NCBI RefSeq assembly: GCF_025398155.2
Contig: NZ_CP104562.2
Coordinates: 4,092,001 to 4,156,000 of the forward strand
Reading direction: 5' to 3'
Source: Roseateles amylovorans
GTDB taxonomy: Bacteria > Pseudomonadota > Gammaproteobacteria > Burkholderiales > Burkholderiaceae_C
Length of the DNA stretch: 64,000 nt
Shown here: one piece after another, positions 40,189 to 49,862 of the stretch
Numbering within the stretch: position 1 is the first letter of the stretch
Layout of the letters: every line of letters starts with the position of its first letter
The notes under the pieces: model-generated
The model's input: only the letters and a program-made list of their open reading frames with translations
The model's database searches: none
Told to the model about the DNA's origin: nothing
Translations under genes and position numbers: made by a program

Positions 40189-42525
40189 CTATCGATCGAC
40201 CAGCGTCGCAAAGAGAGCATCGACGTCCAAAGCTTCTTCTCGGACGTCGGAATGCGCGATATCGCCATCTTCGTCGTGCTCGCGCTCCCTTCGCAGCTCC
40301 TCCAAGGTCTCAACCCGAGCCGCGATGTTGCTGATTGATGTAGCTAGATCGGCAAACCTCTCCTCCCCAACAAGGCGTTGTAAGGCGAATATCTCCTCGT
40401 CCAGCGAACGGTCATCCTCGTCTTCATTTATGACGTGGCGAACGGAGTGCTTCATTGCCTGCAAGAATACGGCGGTCTCCGTTGTACTGAGAGTTACAAC
40501 GTTGTCAGCTGCCGTAATCAAAGGCACCAAACCGCGCGGACGCATCTCACTGGGCTCCCTGGTTTCCATCAGCGCAAAAAGCGTCTCGCGGTAAACCTGG
40601 AATGCAGCCTCCCCGAAATCCAGTTTGCTGCATACCAGCCACTCAGCTAGCCGGCCTACGCTGCTGCTCTGATCGTCATTGTCGAATGACTGCAGACACG
40701 CCGTCGCCCAAAACGCTTCGCTAACCAGCTTCTCCTCGAGAGCTAGACGTATTGCATCTCCGTGCGTCGACATCTCTTCAATTCGAGCCTGCAGATGGAC
40801 GATGTCGACGTCTCGCATGCCAGACGCGTCCCAGCGCGGACTGCTGTGCGTCTCGTTCCAATCTATGACGCTGATGATCCGGCCCGACTTCCTGGCTTCG
40901 CACCGATGCGCCGCTGCACGCAGTTCCGGCAAAAGGCATTGAAACTTCTCGACATTCGAAACTGTGTCGAACACCCTCCGAACTTGCTCAATGTGCGTAA
41001 AGCACGGAATGAGAGTCGCCAGGTAAACAACATCGCATACTCGTTGCTGAACAAACTCCTCGACAGAGGGGTTCTGGAATGCGATCGTCTCAACCATGCC
41101 CTGTCGAAGCCACGCGCGCACACGTCGCGTCAGAACGAAGCTCCCATCTATCTGTCGTAGCGCATCAATGAATGCCTGTTCAAACTCCAGCAACGGCATC
41201 GTTGCGTGCATTTGTCTCGAAAGTTCTCGAACGGAGTCATACTCTGCCTGCCCATTGAATGACCAAAGGGCCCGCAAGATCGAGCGCGCGACATCACTGA
41301 TCTCTCGCTCGAAAGGATGCCGCCACAAAGCAATCGGATTCTTGAACTCGTCCTTAAAGTACTTCAGGAATGCCTCGTCATCAAGCGACTTACTATTGGC
41401 GTGCAAGCACACGGTCTCGACGATTCGCGGATTAAAGTGGGAGCTGTAGAGAACCTGGTTGTAGGCCTTCGACAAAACCAGCTTCTCCATTCGCGTGCTT
41501 GGCAAATCCGAAAAGTACAAGTGATTGAAGAGGATCCGAGCGCGCTGCGGCCGCGTGTAGTCGTCGAGCGAGAGCGTGCACTTCAAAAGTTCTCTAGCGC
41601 GCTCATCCAGCACGCCGTGCTGCTGCTTCGCATCTTCGAGGATGTACTCGCGTGTGGTAAATATCAGCCTTAGGTGGGCGCTATGAGCAACCTCATCTAC
41701 GAGCCGTAGGATGGAGACATCCTCATTCTTCGACAACCGGTTATCACCGAACTTTGCGCGCCCGAGGAAATCGTCGTAGACGATGATGCCTCTACGCGAT
41801 CCTTGCTTCATGGCGCGGATGACGGACCAGGCCTCTTCGATCCCGCTCGTCACCCATACTGGTTCGTAGCCTTCCTGGAGATAGCGAATGAGCAGCAGTC
41901 TCGCCAGTGTCGTTTTTCCGACGCCTGGGTTGCCGACGATCATGACGTGATGACGGTCGTTTAGGAAGTCGAGCGCTCGGTTGACTCCCGCATGGATCAC
42001 CATGCGGCTGGCCTTGCGCAAGATTTCATCGATATGGGAGTCAGTCTGAGCGAATATCTGGGCGTGGATAACCTGCTCCATCACAGTCGTGCTGGATATC
42101 CATAGCTTGAAATGTGCTCGCTCGATTGCCGGATTGGTGCGAAGGATGCCATTGAGTTCGCTCGCACCAAAAATGTCGTTTGTCGATAGCAACCAGGGCC
42201 GAAGCAGCTCGAGGATTTGTTGCTTGTTGTCGGGACTAAGTTCAACACTGGTGGAGACGACGTACCGGGCCGGCTTAATGTTCTCAAGCTTCGGGACTTC
42301 GGCCCGCAGACTCCTAAGCAGCTGCGCAAGCGCCTTCGGCGAATAGCGCTTGCATTGAACTACAAGATCGCCCGTACCTCGATTGGTGAGGGCGAAGCGC
42401 AGGTCGATCCCCCGATCGGCGCCTGCCTTATATCGCTGTAGGGGAACCTTCAGCGCCATGGACAGCAAATCAGCCGATAGAGCCTCGAAGTCCTCGGGGG
42501 ACAGCGTCATGAAGTCGTAGGCCAT
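40189..42525 (-). CDS. Mrr-like nuclease fused to nSTAND3-type NTPase (candidate antiphage gene)
   Basis: 778 residues. Residues 1-115 form a PD-(D/E)xK restriction-endonuclease-like domain: EDFEALSADLL, RYKAGADRGIDLRF (catalytic Asp) and VVQCKRY (Q57-x-K59). A STAND NTPase follows: Walker A GNPGVGKTTLARLL at about 198-211, Walker B GIIVYDDFLGRAKFG, and RLIFTTREY as sensor; the YDDFLG form is typical of the nSTAND3 class. The remaining ~450 residues are helical, with no recognised repeat sensor. STAND NTPases with nuclease effectors act in phage defence (Avs and related). It is a single gene without partners and more A+T-rich than its surroundings. The ATG at 42525 starts just before the nuclease core; upstream sequence in the same frame is not conserved-looking. 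Confidence 0.8.
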   Translation of the reverse strand: MAYDFMTLSPEDFEALSADLLSMALKVPLQRYKAGADRGIDLRFALTNRGTGDLVVQCKRYSPKALAQLLRSLRAEVPKLENIKPARYVVSTSVELSPDNKQQILELLRPWLLSTNDIFGASELNGILRTNPAIERAHFKLWISSTTVMEQVIHAQIFAQTDSHIDEILRKASRMVIHAGVNRALDFLNDRHHVMIVGNPGVGKTTLARLLLIRYLQEGYEPVWVTSGIEEAWSVIRAMKQGSRRGIIVYDDFLGRAKFGDNRLSKNEDVSILRLVDEVAHSAHLRLIFTTREYILEDAKQQHGVLDERARELLKCTLSLDDYTRPQRARILFNHLYFSDLPSTRMEKLVLSKAYNQVLYSSHFNPRIVETVCLHANSKSLDDEAFLKYFKDEFKNPIALWRHPFEREISDVARSILRALWSFNGQAEYDSVRELSRQMHATMPLLEFEQAFIDALRQIDGSFVLTRRVRAWLRQGMVETIAFQNPSVEEFVQQRVCDVVYLATLIPCFTHIEQVRRVFDTVSNVEKFQCLLPELRAAAHRCEARKSGRIISVIDWNETHSSPRWDASGMRDVDIVHLQARIEEMSTHGDAIRLALEEKLVSEAFWATACLQSFDNDDQSSSVGRLAEWLVCSKLDFGEAAFQVYRETLFALMETREPSEMRPRGLVPLITAADNVVTLSTTETAVFLQAMKHSVRHVINEDEDDRSLDEEIFALQRLVGEERFADLATSISNIAARVETLEELRREREHDEDGDIAHSDVREEALDVDALFATLVDR

Positions 42526-43022
42526 TGCATCAATTGCAGTAGAGGTTTCGGTCTGCCCATGTGCCGCACCGTCACGGGTGGCCCAGAAGCTTATAGGAGC
42601 AATTTTCGGTTGCCGAAGCTTTGACCTGAACTTCCAGCGCAACGCGGTGCGATTCGACCGCTCGCAATTATCGTACCGACTGGGATCCCGAAGCGTTCAC
42701 GTCGGATGGCGATGGTCGGAGCTGCGAAGGCCGCTGTCGCTTGGCCCGCTCAAGGTTGAAGTGCGGCACCCAGCATACTCCGCTCCCAATATCTCGCTGT
42801 CTTTGGAAGACGGGTTTCGGGCCTTGTCGGCCAGCACGGGCAGGTAATCCTATGGCCGGCTTAGTGCGGACGCCGACATTCAATGCCCAATGACGAATGT
42901 CTTCGACCAGTCTTGATCCGACCTACGCTGACGATAGACGGCTCCACGGCGGTGACTGTCCTCTGCGGCGTTGTCTACCCTCGACCAGTATCAAAGCATA
43001 GTTGCCGCCCCCGCCCTGCCTC
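42526..43022. other. Intergenic region, no gene seen
   Basis: 497 bp upstream of the Mrr-nSTAND gene. Only short unconvincing frames are present; no terminator, repeat or attachment-site core was recognised. Confidence 0.4.
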
Positions 43023-43775
43023 CTACTGCACATCCCCCCGCCGCGCCGCTTCCGCATACACCCGAAGCGCCTCATCACCCGTCAGCCCCCGCACGAACGC
43101 GCCGACGACCTGGTCCACTTCCGCATCCCTATTCAAGCGGTCCACGCTATGTCCAATGCCATGCAGCGCTGCGATCTGCACCGCGCGACACGGCACCTCC
43201 AGCATCGCAACCAGCACGTCCCAGCACGCCTCACGCCAGGGCGCCAGCTCGCTCGCAAGTCGAAACGTCGGCCAGACATCGAACCACATGTAGCACACGT
43301 GCCCGAGAGGCCCGCCATTGGCGGAACCAATCGGCGAGCCTGCGGGCGATGCCTCCCGAAGCCGAATGCCGATGCAATCACGCCAGAGCCGCGGCATCGC
43401 ACGCATCATCCGCATCGATTCGTCGAGCGGAACAGACGGATCGACGGCCGCGTACGGCACGTCGCTCAATCCATTGTTCATGAGATAGTTCAAACCCATG
43501 CCCACCTGCGCGTCATCGAAGCCCGCCAGGTCGGTCCCGGCATTGGCAAAGATGGCCGTCTGCAATCGCGTCCATTCCAGCGCGCTGGCGTCGAATTCGG
43601 TGCGCTCATCATCCCAGTACCATGCCTGCTGCTGACCCTTGGGCAGAGGCCGATCGAAAAGGTAGGCCAACGCTTCTGCGTAACGAGACGGGTCCAGTCC
43701 GATGCCTGCCAGCGTCCAATCCTGCGCTTCGGATTGCCGTGCGCGCTTGGAGGGTCGGGAGCGTTTGGAATTCAT
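43023..43775 (-). CDS. Hypothetical helical protein
   Basis: 250 residues, family not recognised. A basic start (MNSKRSRPSKRARQSEAQDW) is followed by ALAYLFDRPLPKGQQQAWYW, MGLNYLMNNGLSDVPYAAVD and DVWPTFRLASELAPWREACW, then CRAVQIAALHGIGHSVDRLN, which resembles HEAT-like helices. No signal peptide or metal site. The frame continues upstream to 43832, but the ATG at 43775 is preferred. Divergent from the GST gene. Confidence 0.65.
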   Translation of the reverse strand: MNSKRSRPSKRARQSEAQDWTLAGIGLDPSRYAEALAYLFDRPLPKGQQQAWYWDDERTEFDASALEWTRLQTAIFANAGTDLAGFDDAQVGMGLNYLMNNGLSDVPYAAVDPSVPLDESMRMMRAMPRLWRDCIGIRLREASPAGSPIGSANGGPLGHVCYMWFDVWPTFRLASELAPWREACWDVLVAMLEVPCRAVQIAALHGIGHSVDRLNRDAEVDQVVGAFVRGLTGDEALRVYAEAARRGDVQ

Positions 43776-43967
43776 GGAGGTTAATTGTGACGCGCCACCG
43801 TGCCAGCGCGTCCGACCATACCGAGGATGCAATGCGTGAGGTCCTTCAACTCATTTCGTCCAGCAAATGAGTACGACCTGGAACACGCTTGCGAGCCACC
43901 CGCCCATTCGCTGCGCCAGTCGGCGAGGTCCGAAGGCGACTTCCATTCGTCCCCAGTAGTTCCTGCC

Positions 43968-44657
43968 ATGCACGCATCGACCCACCCAGAGCACTCACCC
44001 CTCGCCGCCTCAGCGCCACAGCTGCCGCGGCTCTACACCTTCCGCCGCTGCCCCTACGCCATGCGCGCACGCATGGCGCTGCTGATGGCCGGGCAGACCT
44101 TCGAAGCGGTGGAGGTCAGCTTGCGCGACAAGCCGGCCAGCTTGGTGGCGCTGTCGCCCAAGGCGACCGTCCCCGTGCTGCACTTGCCCGATGGCCGCGT
44201 GATCGATGAGAGCTGGGACATCATGCGCTGGGCGCTGGCTGAGCCCGATGCGGACGGCGACTGGGCCCGCGCGCAATCGCCTGAGAACCTCGATCTGCTC
44301 AAGCGAAACGACGGGGATTTCAAGCATCACCTGGATCGCTGGAAGTACCCCCAGCGCTACCCTAACCAGGCCCTCACGCCCGAGGCCCATCGCGACGGCG
44401 CGGTCAATGTGCTCCTCAGACCGCTGGAGGCGCGCTTAAGCGTGGCGCCCCACCTCGGCGGCGCCACGCCATGCGCCACCGACCTCGCCGTGTTGCCTTT
44501 CGTCCGCCAGTTCGCCGCCATCGAGCCAGCCTGGTTTGCGACGCTGGACTTGCCATCGGTCCGGTCGTGGCTGAACGAATGGCTCGCGAACCCCCTGTTC
44601 GAGGCCTGCATGCACAAGTTGCCCGAGCAAGGAACACATCGCTTTCCGTCGCTCTAG
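43968..44657 (+). CDS. Glutathione S-transferase-like protein
   Basis: 229 residues. The N-terminal thioredoxin fold reads LPRLYTFRRCPYAMRARMAL (CPYA motif), then AGQTFEAVEVSLRDKPASLV, SPKATVPVLHL and DGRVIDESWDIM (glutathione-binding motif ESWDI). The C-terminal helical domain contains PCATDLAVLPFVRQFAAIEP and LNEWLANPLF. It probably conjugates or reduces electrophiles with glutathione; substrate unknown. The frame is open back to 43800; the ATG at 43968 is nearest the conserved core. Convergent with the hybrid kinase gene. Confidence 0.85.
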   Translation: MHASTHPEHSPLAASAPQLPRLYTFRRCPYAMRARMALLMAGQTFEAVEVSLRDKPASLVALSPKATVPVLHLPDGRVIDESWDIMRWALAEPDADGDWARAQSPENLDLLKRNDGDFKHHLDRWKYPQRYPNQALTPEAHRDGAVNVLLRPLEARLSVAPHLGGATPCATDLAVLPFVRQFAAIEPAWFATLDLPSVRSWLNEWLANPLFEACMHKLPEQGTHRFPSL

Positions 44658-44719
44658 CAACTCAGCAACGAGGCCATCCGCGTTGGCGACACGCTCGTCG
44701 CTCCATTGAACGCTCACAG

Positions 44720-47700
44720 TCAAACCGACGCGTCCTCGCGCTCACGCTCGAGCCATCGCAGCAGCAATTCATAAAGCGCCGCCGGGTCGACCGGCTTGCT
44801 CACGAAATCGTCCATGCCAGCGATTCGGCATTGGGCCTTGTCCTCGTCGAACGCATTGGCGGTCATGGCAATGATCGGCAGCGCCGCCGAGTCGACGTGT
44901 TGGCGGATGGTCCGGCTGGCAGCAAGGCCGTCCAGTCGGGGCATCTGCATGTCCATCATCACCAGCTCGTACCCGCCCTGCAGCACCATCTCCACCGCCG
45001 CCTCGCCATCCCGCGCGTGGTCGACCACCAGCCCCGCATCCTCCAGAAGCGCTTGCGCCACCTCGGCGTTGACGTCGTTGTCTTCGGCCAGCAGGACGCG
45101 GGCGCCCCGATGGTGCTTCCGAAGGGCCGCCTTGGCATCGAGCACCGGAAACGGCGACGTCGCGCGCGGGGACCCCATGACCCGCTGCATGCGGGCGGTG
45201 AACCAGAAGGTGCTGCCGGTGCCGGGGCGACTGGTGGCCCCCACCTCGCCCCCCATCAACAGCGCCAGCCGGCGTGTGATGGCAAGGCCGAGTCCGGTGC
45301 CGCCCACACGCCGGGTGGTGGACGGGTCGGCCTGCTCGAAGGCGGCAAACAGTCGCGGCATCACCGCGGCGTCGATGCCGATGCCGGTGTCCTGGACCTC
45401 GAAACGCAGCAGGGCGGTGGCATCGTTCTGTTCGACCACCCGGGCCCTCACAACCACCTCACCCTGCTCGGTGAACTTGACCGCATTGCTGACGTAGTTG
45501 AGCAGCGCCTGCTGCAGACGGGTGGGGTCACCGACCAGGTCGTGCGGCATCGGGTCCACCTCGCTCCGCAGGCGCAGCGACTTCTCCTCCGCGCGCCCCG
45601 CCATCATGGACAAGCCATTGGCCACCATGGACTCGACGTTCACCGGCACCGCCTCCAGCATCATCTTGCCAGCCTCGATCTTGGACAGGTCGAGGACGTC
45701 GTTCAGGATCTCCAGCAGGTGCTTGGCGGCCGACTCCAACTTGACCAAGCGGTCGGCCTGTCGGGTGCTCAGCGATTCGCCACGGATCAGATGCGTCATG
45801 CCAATCATCGCGTTCAGCGGCGTGCGGATCTCATGGCTCATGTTCGCGAGGAACGCCGTCTTCGCGACGTTGGCAGCCTGGGCCTGCTCACTGGCCTCGG
45901 CCAGTTGACGGGTGCGTCGCTCGATGGTCTCTTCCAATTGCTGCCGGTGCGCGATCAGCGCCTGCTGCGCTTGTCGGCGCGCGGCCTCGCGATCGAAATT
46001 GTCGAGCGCGAAGCTGATGTTGGCCGCCAGGTCGACCAGCAGCCGCTTCGTCTCGTCGTCGAAGTCCGACGCGCCGTTGGCGCAGATCATCAACGCGCCC
46101 ACCACTTCTCCCGCTCGCCGCACGGGCAGTGCGGCCCACCCATCGCGGCCGCGTTCGGACGCCGGTTCATGATGACGCCCCAACCGCAGGTCCACGTCAG
46201 GATCGTCGCACCACACCGGCTGGCCGCTGCGCATGGCCATCCGGGCCGGCGACTGATCGAGTGCCTCCGCGACATTCAGGCCCGTGCCATGCGTGGCATC
46301 CATCGGGATGCCGGCCTGCGCCTGCATCGCCAAACCACCGGCCTCGTCGAGCAGGCCCACCCAGGCCTGCCGCATGCCGGCGGCTTCGACGATGGCGCTG
46401 CAGATGGCATCGAACAAGGCGCCCTGCGTCTCGCAGCGTGCCACCGCCGCGTTGCACTGGGACAGACAAAGGTAGATGCGGGCCTGCCGCACGGCGCGTT
46501 CGCGCGCTGCAATGCGCTCGGTGATGTCGCGCGCGATCATCGAGGCGCCGACGATGCGACCTTCGTGGTCGAGGATCGGTGACACGGCCACCGACACGAC
46601 GAGCCGATGCCCGTCGCGGTGCAGTCGTTCGGTCTGGAAATGGGGGACCTGCTCCCCTCGGGCGAGGCTCTGCAGGAGGTCGCGTTCCTCACCCGCCCGC
46701 GCAGCAGGGACCAGCACGTCCATCACCCGTCCCACGGCTTCGTCGGCCGAGTACCCGAACAGGCGCTGCGCGCCGTGGTTCCAACTGGTGACGATGCCCT
46801 GAAGCGTTCTGCTGATGATCGCGTCCTCGGACGAATCGACGAGCGACTTGTATCGGCTCAAGTCCTCCTCGGCCCGGCGTCTTTCGGTTACGTCCAGCGC
46901 GACGCCATCCCAGACCGTGGCGCCGTCGCCTTGGCGCTGCGGGCGAGCGCGCAGTTCGAGCCAACTGGTGCGTCCGTCGCGCAGGTCGAAGCGCAAGGTC
47001 GCGCGGAAGTCACTCAGGTCGGCTGCGCTGCGTGCCTCGTCGGCGACATAGCGCTCGCGAGATTCGGGGGACAGCAGCTCGAACAGCGGCTGGGCGTCGG
47101 CGATCACCTCGGCGGGCTGAAGTCCGAGCGTGCTTTCGATGCCGCCGCTCACATAGTCAAAGCGGCCCTGGCCGTCCAACACCTGGTAGCGGTAGATGAA
47201 CCCGGCCGGCAGGTTGTCGCCCATGGAGCGGAGTTGCTGCTCGCTGGCGTTCAAGCGGTCCGCGCTGGTGCGGTGCTCCCACTCGATCCGCTGGGAGTTC
47301 ATGCTGACCAGCGTCAGGGTGATCAACTGCACCGACAGGATCTGCGCCAGTGCATAGACGTTGCCGAAGCTCTTGATCGTCTCGTACGCCGTGCTGACGT
47401 TGGCCAGTTCCTGGGCGGCGCGCGCAAAGGTGATGAATGCAAACAGCAGCAGCCACAACGCCAGCAGCATGTCGTTGGAGCCGAAATGCGGCGGGCGCCG
47501 GCGCAGCACGATCACGATCGTCGCCAGACTGAGGCTGCCCGTCAGCAGGCAGTAGGCGACGATGCGCGCGGACAGCATGCCGGGGTCGATGCTGAGGTAG
47601 GCGAACGGCAGCAGGAACAACAGGCTGACGCCGACTTCCAGCTGCGCCCCCACGCGAGCCCCCCGAAACTTCAGCATGCCGCGAAACAGCAGCAGGTGGC

Positions 47701-47917
47701 CGGTCAGCAGCACACCGTTTCGGCCTACGCGAGCCGCCCAGCTCGCAGGCAGCAGGCCCGGGATCAGCAACGCGGCGCCCAAGGCCAGGCAGGCGATCCC
47801 GGCCGTCCAGAAGCCGAATCCAGGATAGGTCTTGCGCGTTCGCAGCACCACCGCCATGACCACAGCCGCGGCCGACGACAGCAGCGCGTTGGTGGTCAGC
47901 AGTGTGGTGGCGTCCAT
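44720..47917 (-). CDS. Membrane hybrid sensor histidine kinase (PAS-PAS-GAF-HK-REC)
   Basis: 1065 residues. The N-terminal ~210 residues have six to seven hydrophobic helices (for example LLSSAAAVVMAVVLRT, MLLALWLLLFAFITFARAA). Two PAS domains follow (FDYVSGGIESTLGLQPAEVI; GIVTSWNHGAQRLFGYSADE), then a GAF domain (AGMRQAWVGLLDEAGGLAMQ), a coiled coil, and HisKA with the phospho-acceptor His695 in NMSHEIRTPLNAMIGM. The HATPase N/G boxes (LNYVSNAVKFTEQG, DTGIGID, GGTGLGLAI) come next. A C-terminal receiver has acidic LLAEDNDVN and acceptor Asp in LVMMDMQMPRLDG. No partner response regulator is adjacent, so an intramolecular phosphotransfer to a remote HPt is expected. Confidence 0.92.
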   Translation of the reverse strand: MDATTLLTTNALLSSAAAVVMAVVLRTRKTYPGFGFWTAGIACLALGAALLIPGLLPASWAARVGRNGVLLTGHLLLFRGMLKFRGARVGAQLEVGVSLLFLLPFAYLSIDPGMLSARIVAYCLLTGSLSLATIVIVLRRRPPHFGSNDMLLALWLLLFAFITFARAAQELANVSTAYETIKSFGNVYALAQILSVQLITLTLVSMNSQRIEWEHRTSADRLNASEQQLRSMGDNLPAGFIYRYQVLDGQGRFDYVSGGIESTLGLQPAEVIADAQPLFELLSPESRERYVADEARSAADLSDFRATLRFDLRDGRTSWLELRARPQRQGDGATVWDGVALDVTERRRAEEDLSRYKSLVDSSEDAIISRTLQGIVTSWNHGAQRLFGYSADEAVGRVMDVLVPAARAGEERDLLQSLARGEQVPHFQTERLHRDGHRLVVSVAVSPILDHEGRIVGASMIARDITERIAARERAVRQARIYLCLSQCNAAVARCETQGALFDAICSAIVEAAGMRQAWVGLLDEAGGLAMQAQAGIPMDATHGTGLNVAEALDQSPARMAMRSGQPVWCDDPDVDLRLGRHHEPASERGRDGWAALPVRRAGEVVGALMICANGASDFDDETKRLLVDLAANISFALDNFDREAARRQAQQALIAHRQQLEETIERRTRQLAEASEQAQAANVAKTAFLANMSHEIRTPLNAMIGMTHLIRGESLSTRQADRLVKLESAAKHLLEILNDVLDLSKIEAGKMMLEAVPVNVESMVANGLSMMAGRAEEKSLRLRSEVDPMPHDLVGDPTRLQQALLNYVSNAVKFTEQGEVVVRARVVEQNDATALLRFEVQDTGIGIDAAVMPRLFAAFEQADPSTTRRVGGTGLGLAITRRLALLMGGEVGATSRPGTGSTFWFTARMQRVMGSPRATSPFPVLDAKAALRKHHRGARVLLAEDNDVNAEVAQALLEDAGLVVDHARDGEAAVEMVLQGGYELVMMDMQMPRLDGLAASRTIRQHVDSAALPIIAMTANAFDEDKAQCRIAGMDDFVSKPVDPAALYELLLRWLEREREDASV

Positions 47918-48039
47918 GGTCGGCAGAAGCGTGGGAGCGTGCCAAGACCGATCGATCTTATAGGACCCAAGGCGGCGACGCGTCCAGAAAGCGTCACGTC
48001 TTGCCCCTTCACGCCAGGCTCAGCCCCCCCTGCCGACGA

Positions 48040-48918
48040 TCACAAGGTCCGCACCATCTCCACATGGGCGATGCCGGCCTCTTCAAACACCGGCCCGCGC
48101 CGCTGAAAGCCCGAGCGGGTGTAAAAGCCCTCGGCGCTGAGCTGCGCATGCAGCAGCACCTCGCGGTAGCCCTGCGCCCGCCCGGCCTGCATCAGCGCAT
48201 CCAGCACCTGACGCCCGACCCGGCTGCCGCGCATTGGCGACAGCACCGCCATGCGGCCGATCTTGGCCACGCCCGGCACATGCTCCAGCAGGCGGCCGGT
48301 CGCCAGCGGGCGGCCCAGCCGGTTGTAGGCCACCGCATGGGTGCAGCTTTCGTCCGCGGCGTCCCACTCCATCTCGGCCGGGATCTTCTGTTCCTCGACA
48401 AACACCGTCTGCCGGATGCGCTGCGCATCCGCGCCCAATTCGCTCCAGCTCCCGAGGCGTGCATCGGTCATCAGCTCGCCGCGCTCGAAGCTCAGCAGCA
48501 GATCGCGCAGCGGCTCCGGTACCGGCTTCGGCACGCGGGTGACCGCATCCGCAAAGACATAGACCAGCTCGCCATGCACCAGGCATTCATCGCCCCGGAA
48601 GACGCCGCAGGCCATGGTCATCGAGGTGGTGCCCACCCGATCGGTGCGCACGCCGATGTCGATCAGCTCGTCATAGCGGGCGGCGTTGAGGTACTCCAGC
48701 GTGGACTTGCGCACGAACAGGTCGCCCTGCAGCGACTGCATCGTCGGCGCATACGGCAGCGCCAGCGCGCGCCAGTAGCCGCCCACGGCCGTGTCGAAGT
48801 AGGTCAGGTAGTGCCCGTTGAACACGATCTGCTGCGCGTCGATCTCCGACCAGCGCACGCGCAGCCGTTCGAAGAAGCGGAAACGGTCGCGCGTCGGCGG
48901 TTGGCGGTCGGAGCTCAT
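48040..48918 (-). CDS. Thioesterase (YbgC-like) - GNAT acetyltransferase fusion
   Basis: 292 residues in two halves. Residues 1-140 are a hot-dog 4-HBT thioesterase: RVRWSEIDAQQIVFNGHYLT, with the Asp of YbgC-like acyl-CoA thioesterases. Residues 150-292 are an ElaA-like GNAT: IRQTVFVEEQKIPAEMEWDA, KIGRMAVLSPMRGSRVGRQV (acetyl-CoA loop) and LHAQLSAEGFYTRSGF. The domains may act on acyl-CoA and acetyl-CoA in one process; the substrate is unknown. The start overlaps the upstream esterase stop (ATGA), implying an operon with it. Confidence 0.85.
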   Translation of the reverse strand: MSSDRQPPTRDRFRFFERLRVRWSEIDAQQIVFNGHYLTYFDTAVGGYWRALALPYAPTMQSLQGDLFVRKSTLEYLNAARYDELIDIGVRTDRVGTTSMTMACGVFRGDECLVHGELVYVFADAVTRVPKPVPEPLRDLLLSFERGELMTDARLGSWSELGADAQRIRQTVFVEEQKIPAEMEWDAADESCTHAVAYNRLGRPLATGRLLEHVPGVAKIGRMAVLSPMRGSRVGRQVLDALMQAGRAQGYREVLLHAQLSAEGFYTRSGFQRRGPVFEEAGIAHVEMVRTL

Positions 48919-49862
48919 GCGGCGGTCGTGTCCGGTTGGAAGGCGCGTTGAAGGGCAGCAGCACAGGCATCCAGCGCCAGTTCCGCTTCCGGGATGCTAC
49001 GCCCCATCTTGATGAAGTCATGGGTCACGCCGCGATACAGCTCCAGCTGCACGGCGTTGCCGTTGGCACGCAGCAGATCGGCGTAGGCCAGGCCTTCGTC
49101 GATCAGCGGATCCGCCTCCGCCAGGATCAGGCAGGCCGGCGCCAGATCGCCATGGTCCTGCGCCAGCAACGGGGCGAAGCGCCAGTCGTCACGGCGCTCG
49201 GTCGGAATGTATTGGTTGAAGAACCACGCAATGGTGTCGGCATCGAGCAGATGGCCCTGCGCGAAGCGGCGATGCGAATCGGTGTCCGCATGCGCGGTCG
49301 CACCGGGCGTGATGAGCAGTTGCAGCGCCAGATCGAGGCCCAGCTCGGACCGGATGTCCCGCGCATGCAGCGCCGTGACCGCGGCCAGCGTGCCGCCGGC
49401 GCTGTCGCCACCCACCGCCAGCCGACGGCCGTCCAGGCCCAGCGACGCGGCCTCGGCCGCCACCCAGCGCAAGGCGGCCCAGGCGTCGTCCACTGCGGCC
49501 GGAAACGGATGCTCGGGCGCGAGCCGGTAGTCCACCGCGATCACCGCCGCACCGCTGCGCAGGGCGAGCTGGCGGCACAGGCTGTCGTGCGTCTCCAGGC
49601 TGCCGATGACGAAACCGCCCCCGTGGAAATAGAGCAGCACCGGCAGCGGTGCGCCGTCGTCGCGCAGCGTCGGCGCATACAGGCGTGCGGGCAGTTCCTG
49701 AGCGGGCCCCGGAATGCGCAGGTTCTCGATGCGGGCCAGCGGCGCGCGCGGCAGGTCCAGGATCTCCGCCCCCATCAGGTAGGCGATGCGGGCCTGCTTG
49801 GGCGACAGGCTGGCGAACGAGGGACGATTGGCGCGGTGGATCCGCTCCAGCACGGCGGCCAT
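48915..49862 (-). CDS. HSL-type alpha/beta hydrolase (esterase/lipase)
   Basis: 315 residues from the ATG at 49862. The oxyanion HGGG motif (LLYFHGGGFVIGS), the nucleophile elbow GDSAGG, the catalytic Asp in AEADPLIDEG and His in GVTHDFIKMG are all visible: hormone-sensitive-lipase family, acetyl-esterase-like. The frame is open up to 50042; TTG codons at 49874/49877 are other possible starts. It is first in an operon with the thioesterase-GNAT gene. It lies divergent from a TetR gene whose operator region is shared, so it is likely TetR-regulated. Confidence 0.88.
   Translation of the reverse strand: MAAVLERIHRANRPSFASLSPKQARIAYLMGAEILDLPRAPLARIENLRIPGPAQELPARLYAPTLRDDGAPLPVLLYFHGGGFVIGSLETHDSLCRQLALRSGAAVIAVDYRLAPEHPFPAAVDDAWAALRWVAAEAASLGLDGRRLAVGGDSAGGTLAAVTALHARDIRSELGLDLALQLLITPGATAHADTDSHRRFAQGHLLDADTIAWFFNQYIPTERRDDWRFAPLLAQDHGDLAPACLILAEADPLIDEGLAYADLLRANGNAVQLELYRGVTHDFIKMGRSIPEAELALDACAAALQRAFQPDTTAA

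Noticed and set aside
42883..43293. Plus-strand frame near the end of the A+T-rich island
   Set aside because: Overlaps the hypothetical gene on the other strand and has Cys/Arg/Ser-rich noise composition.
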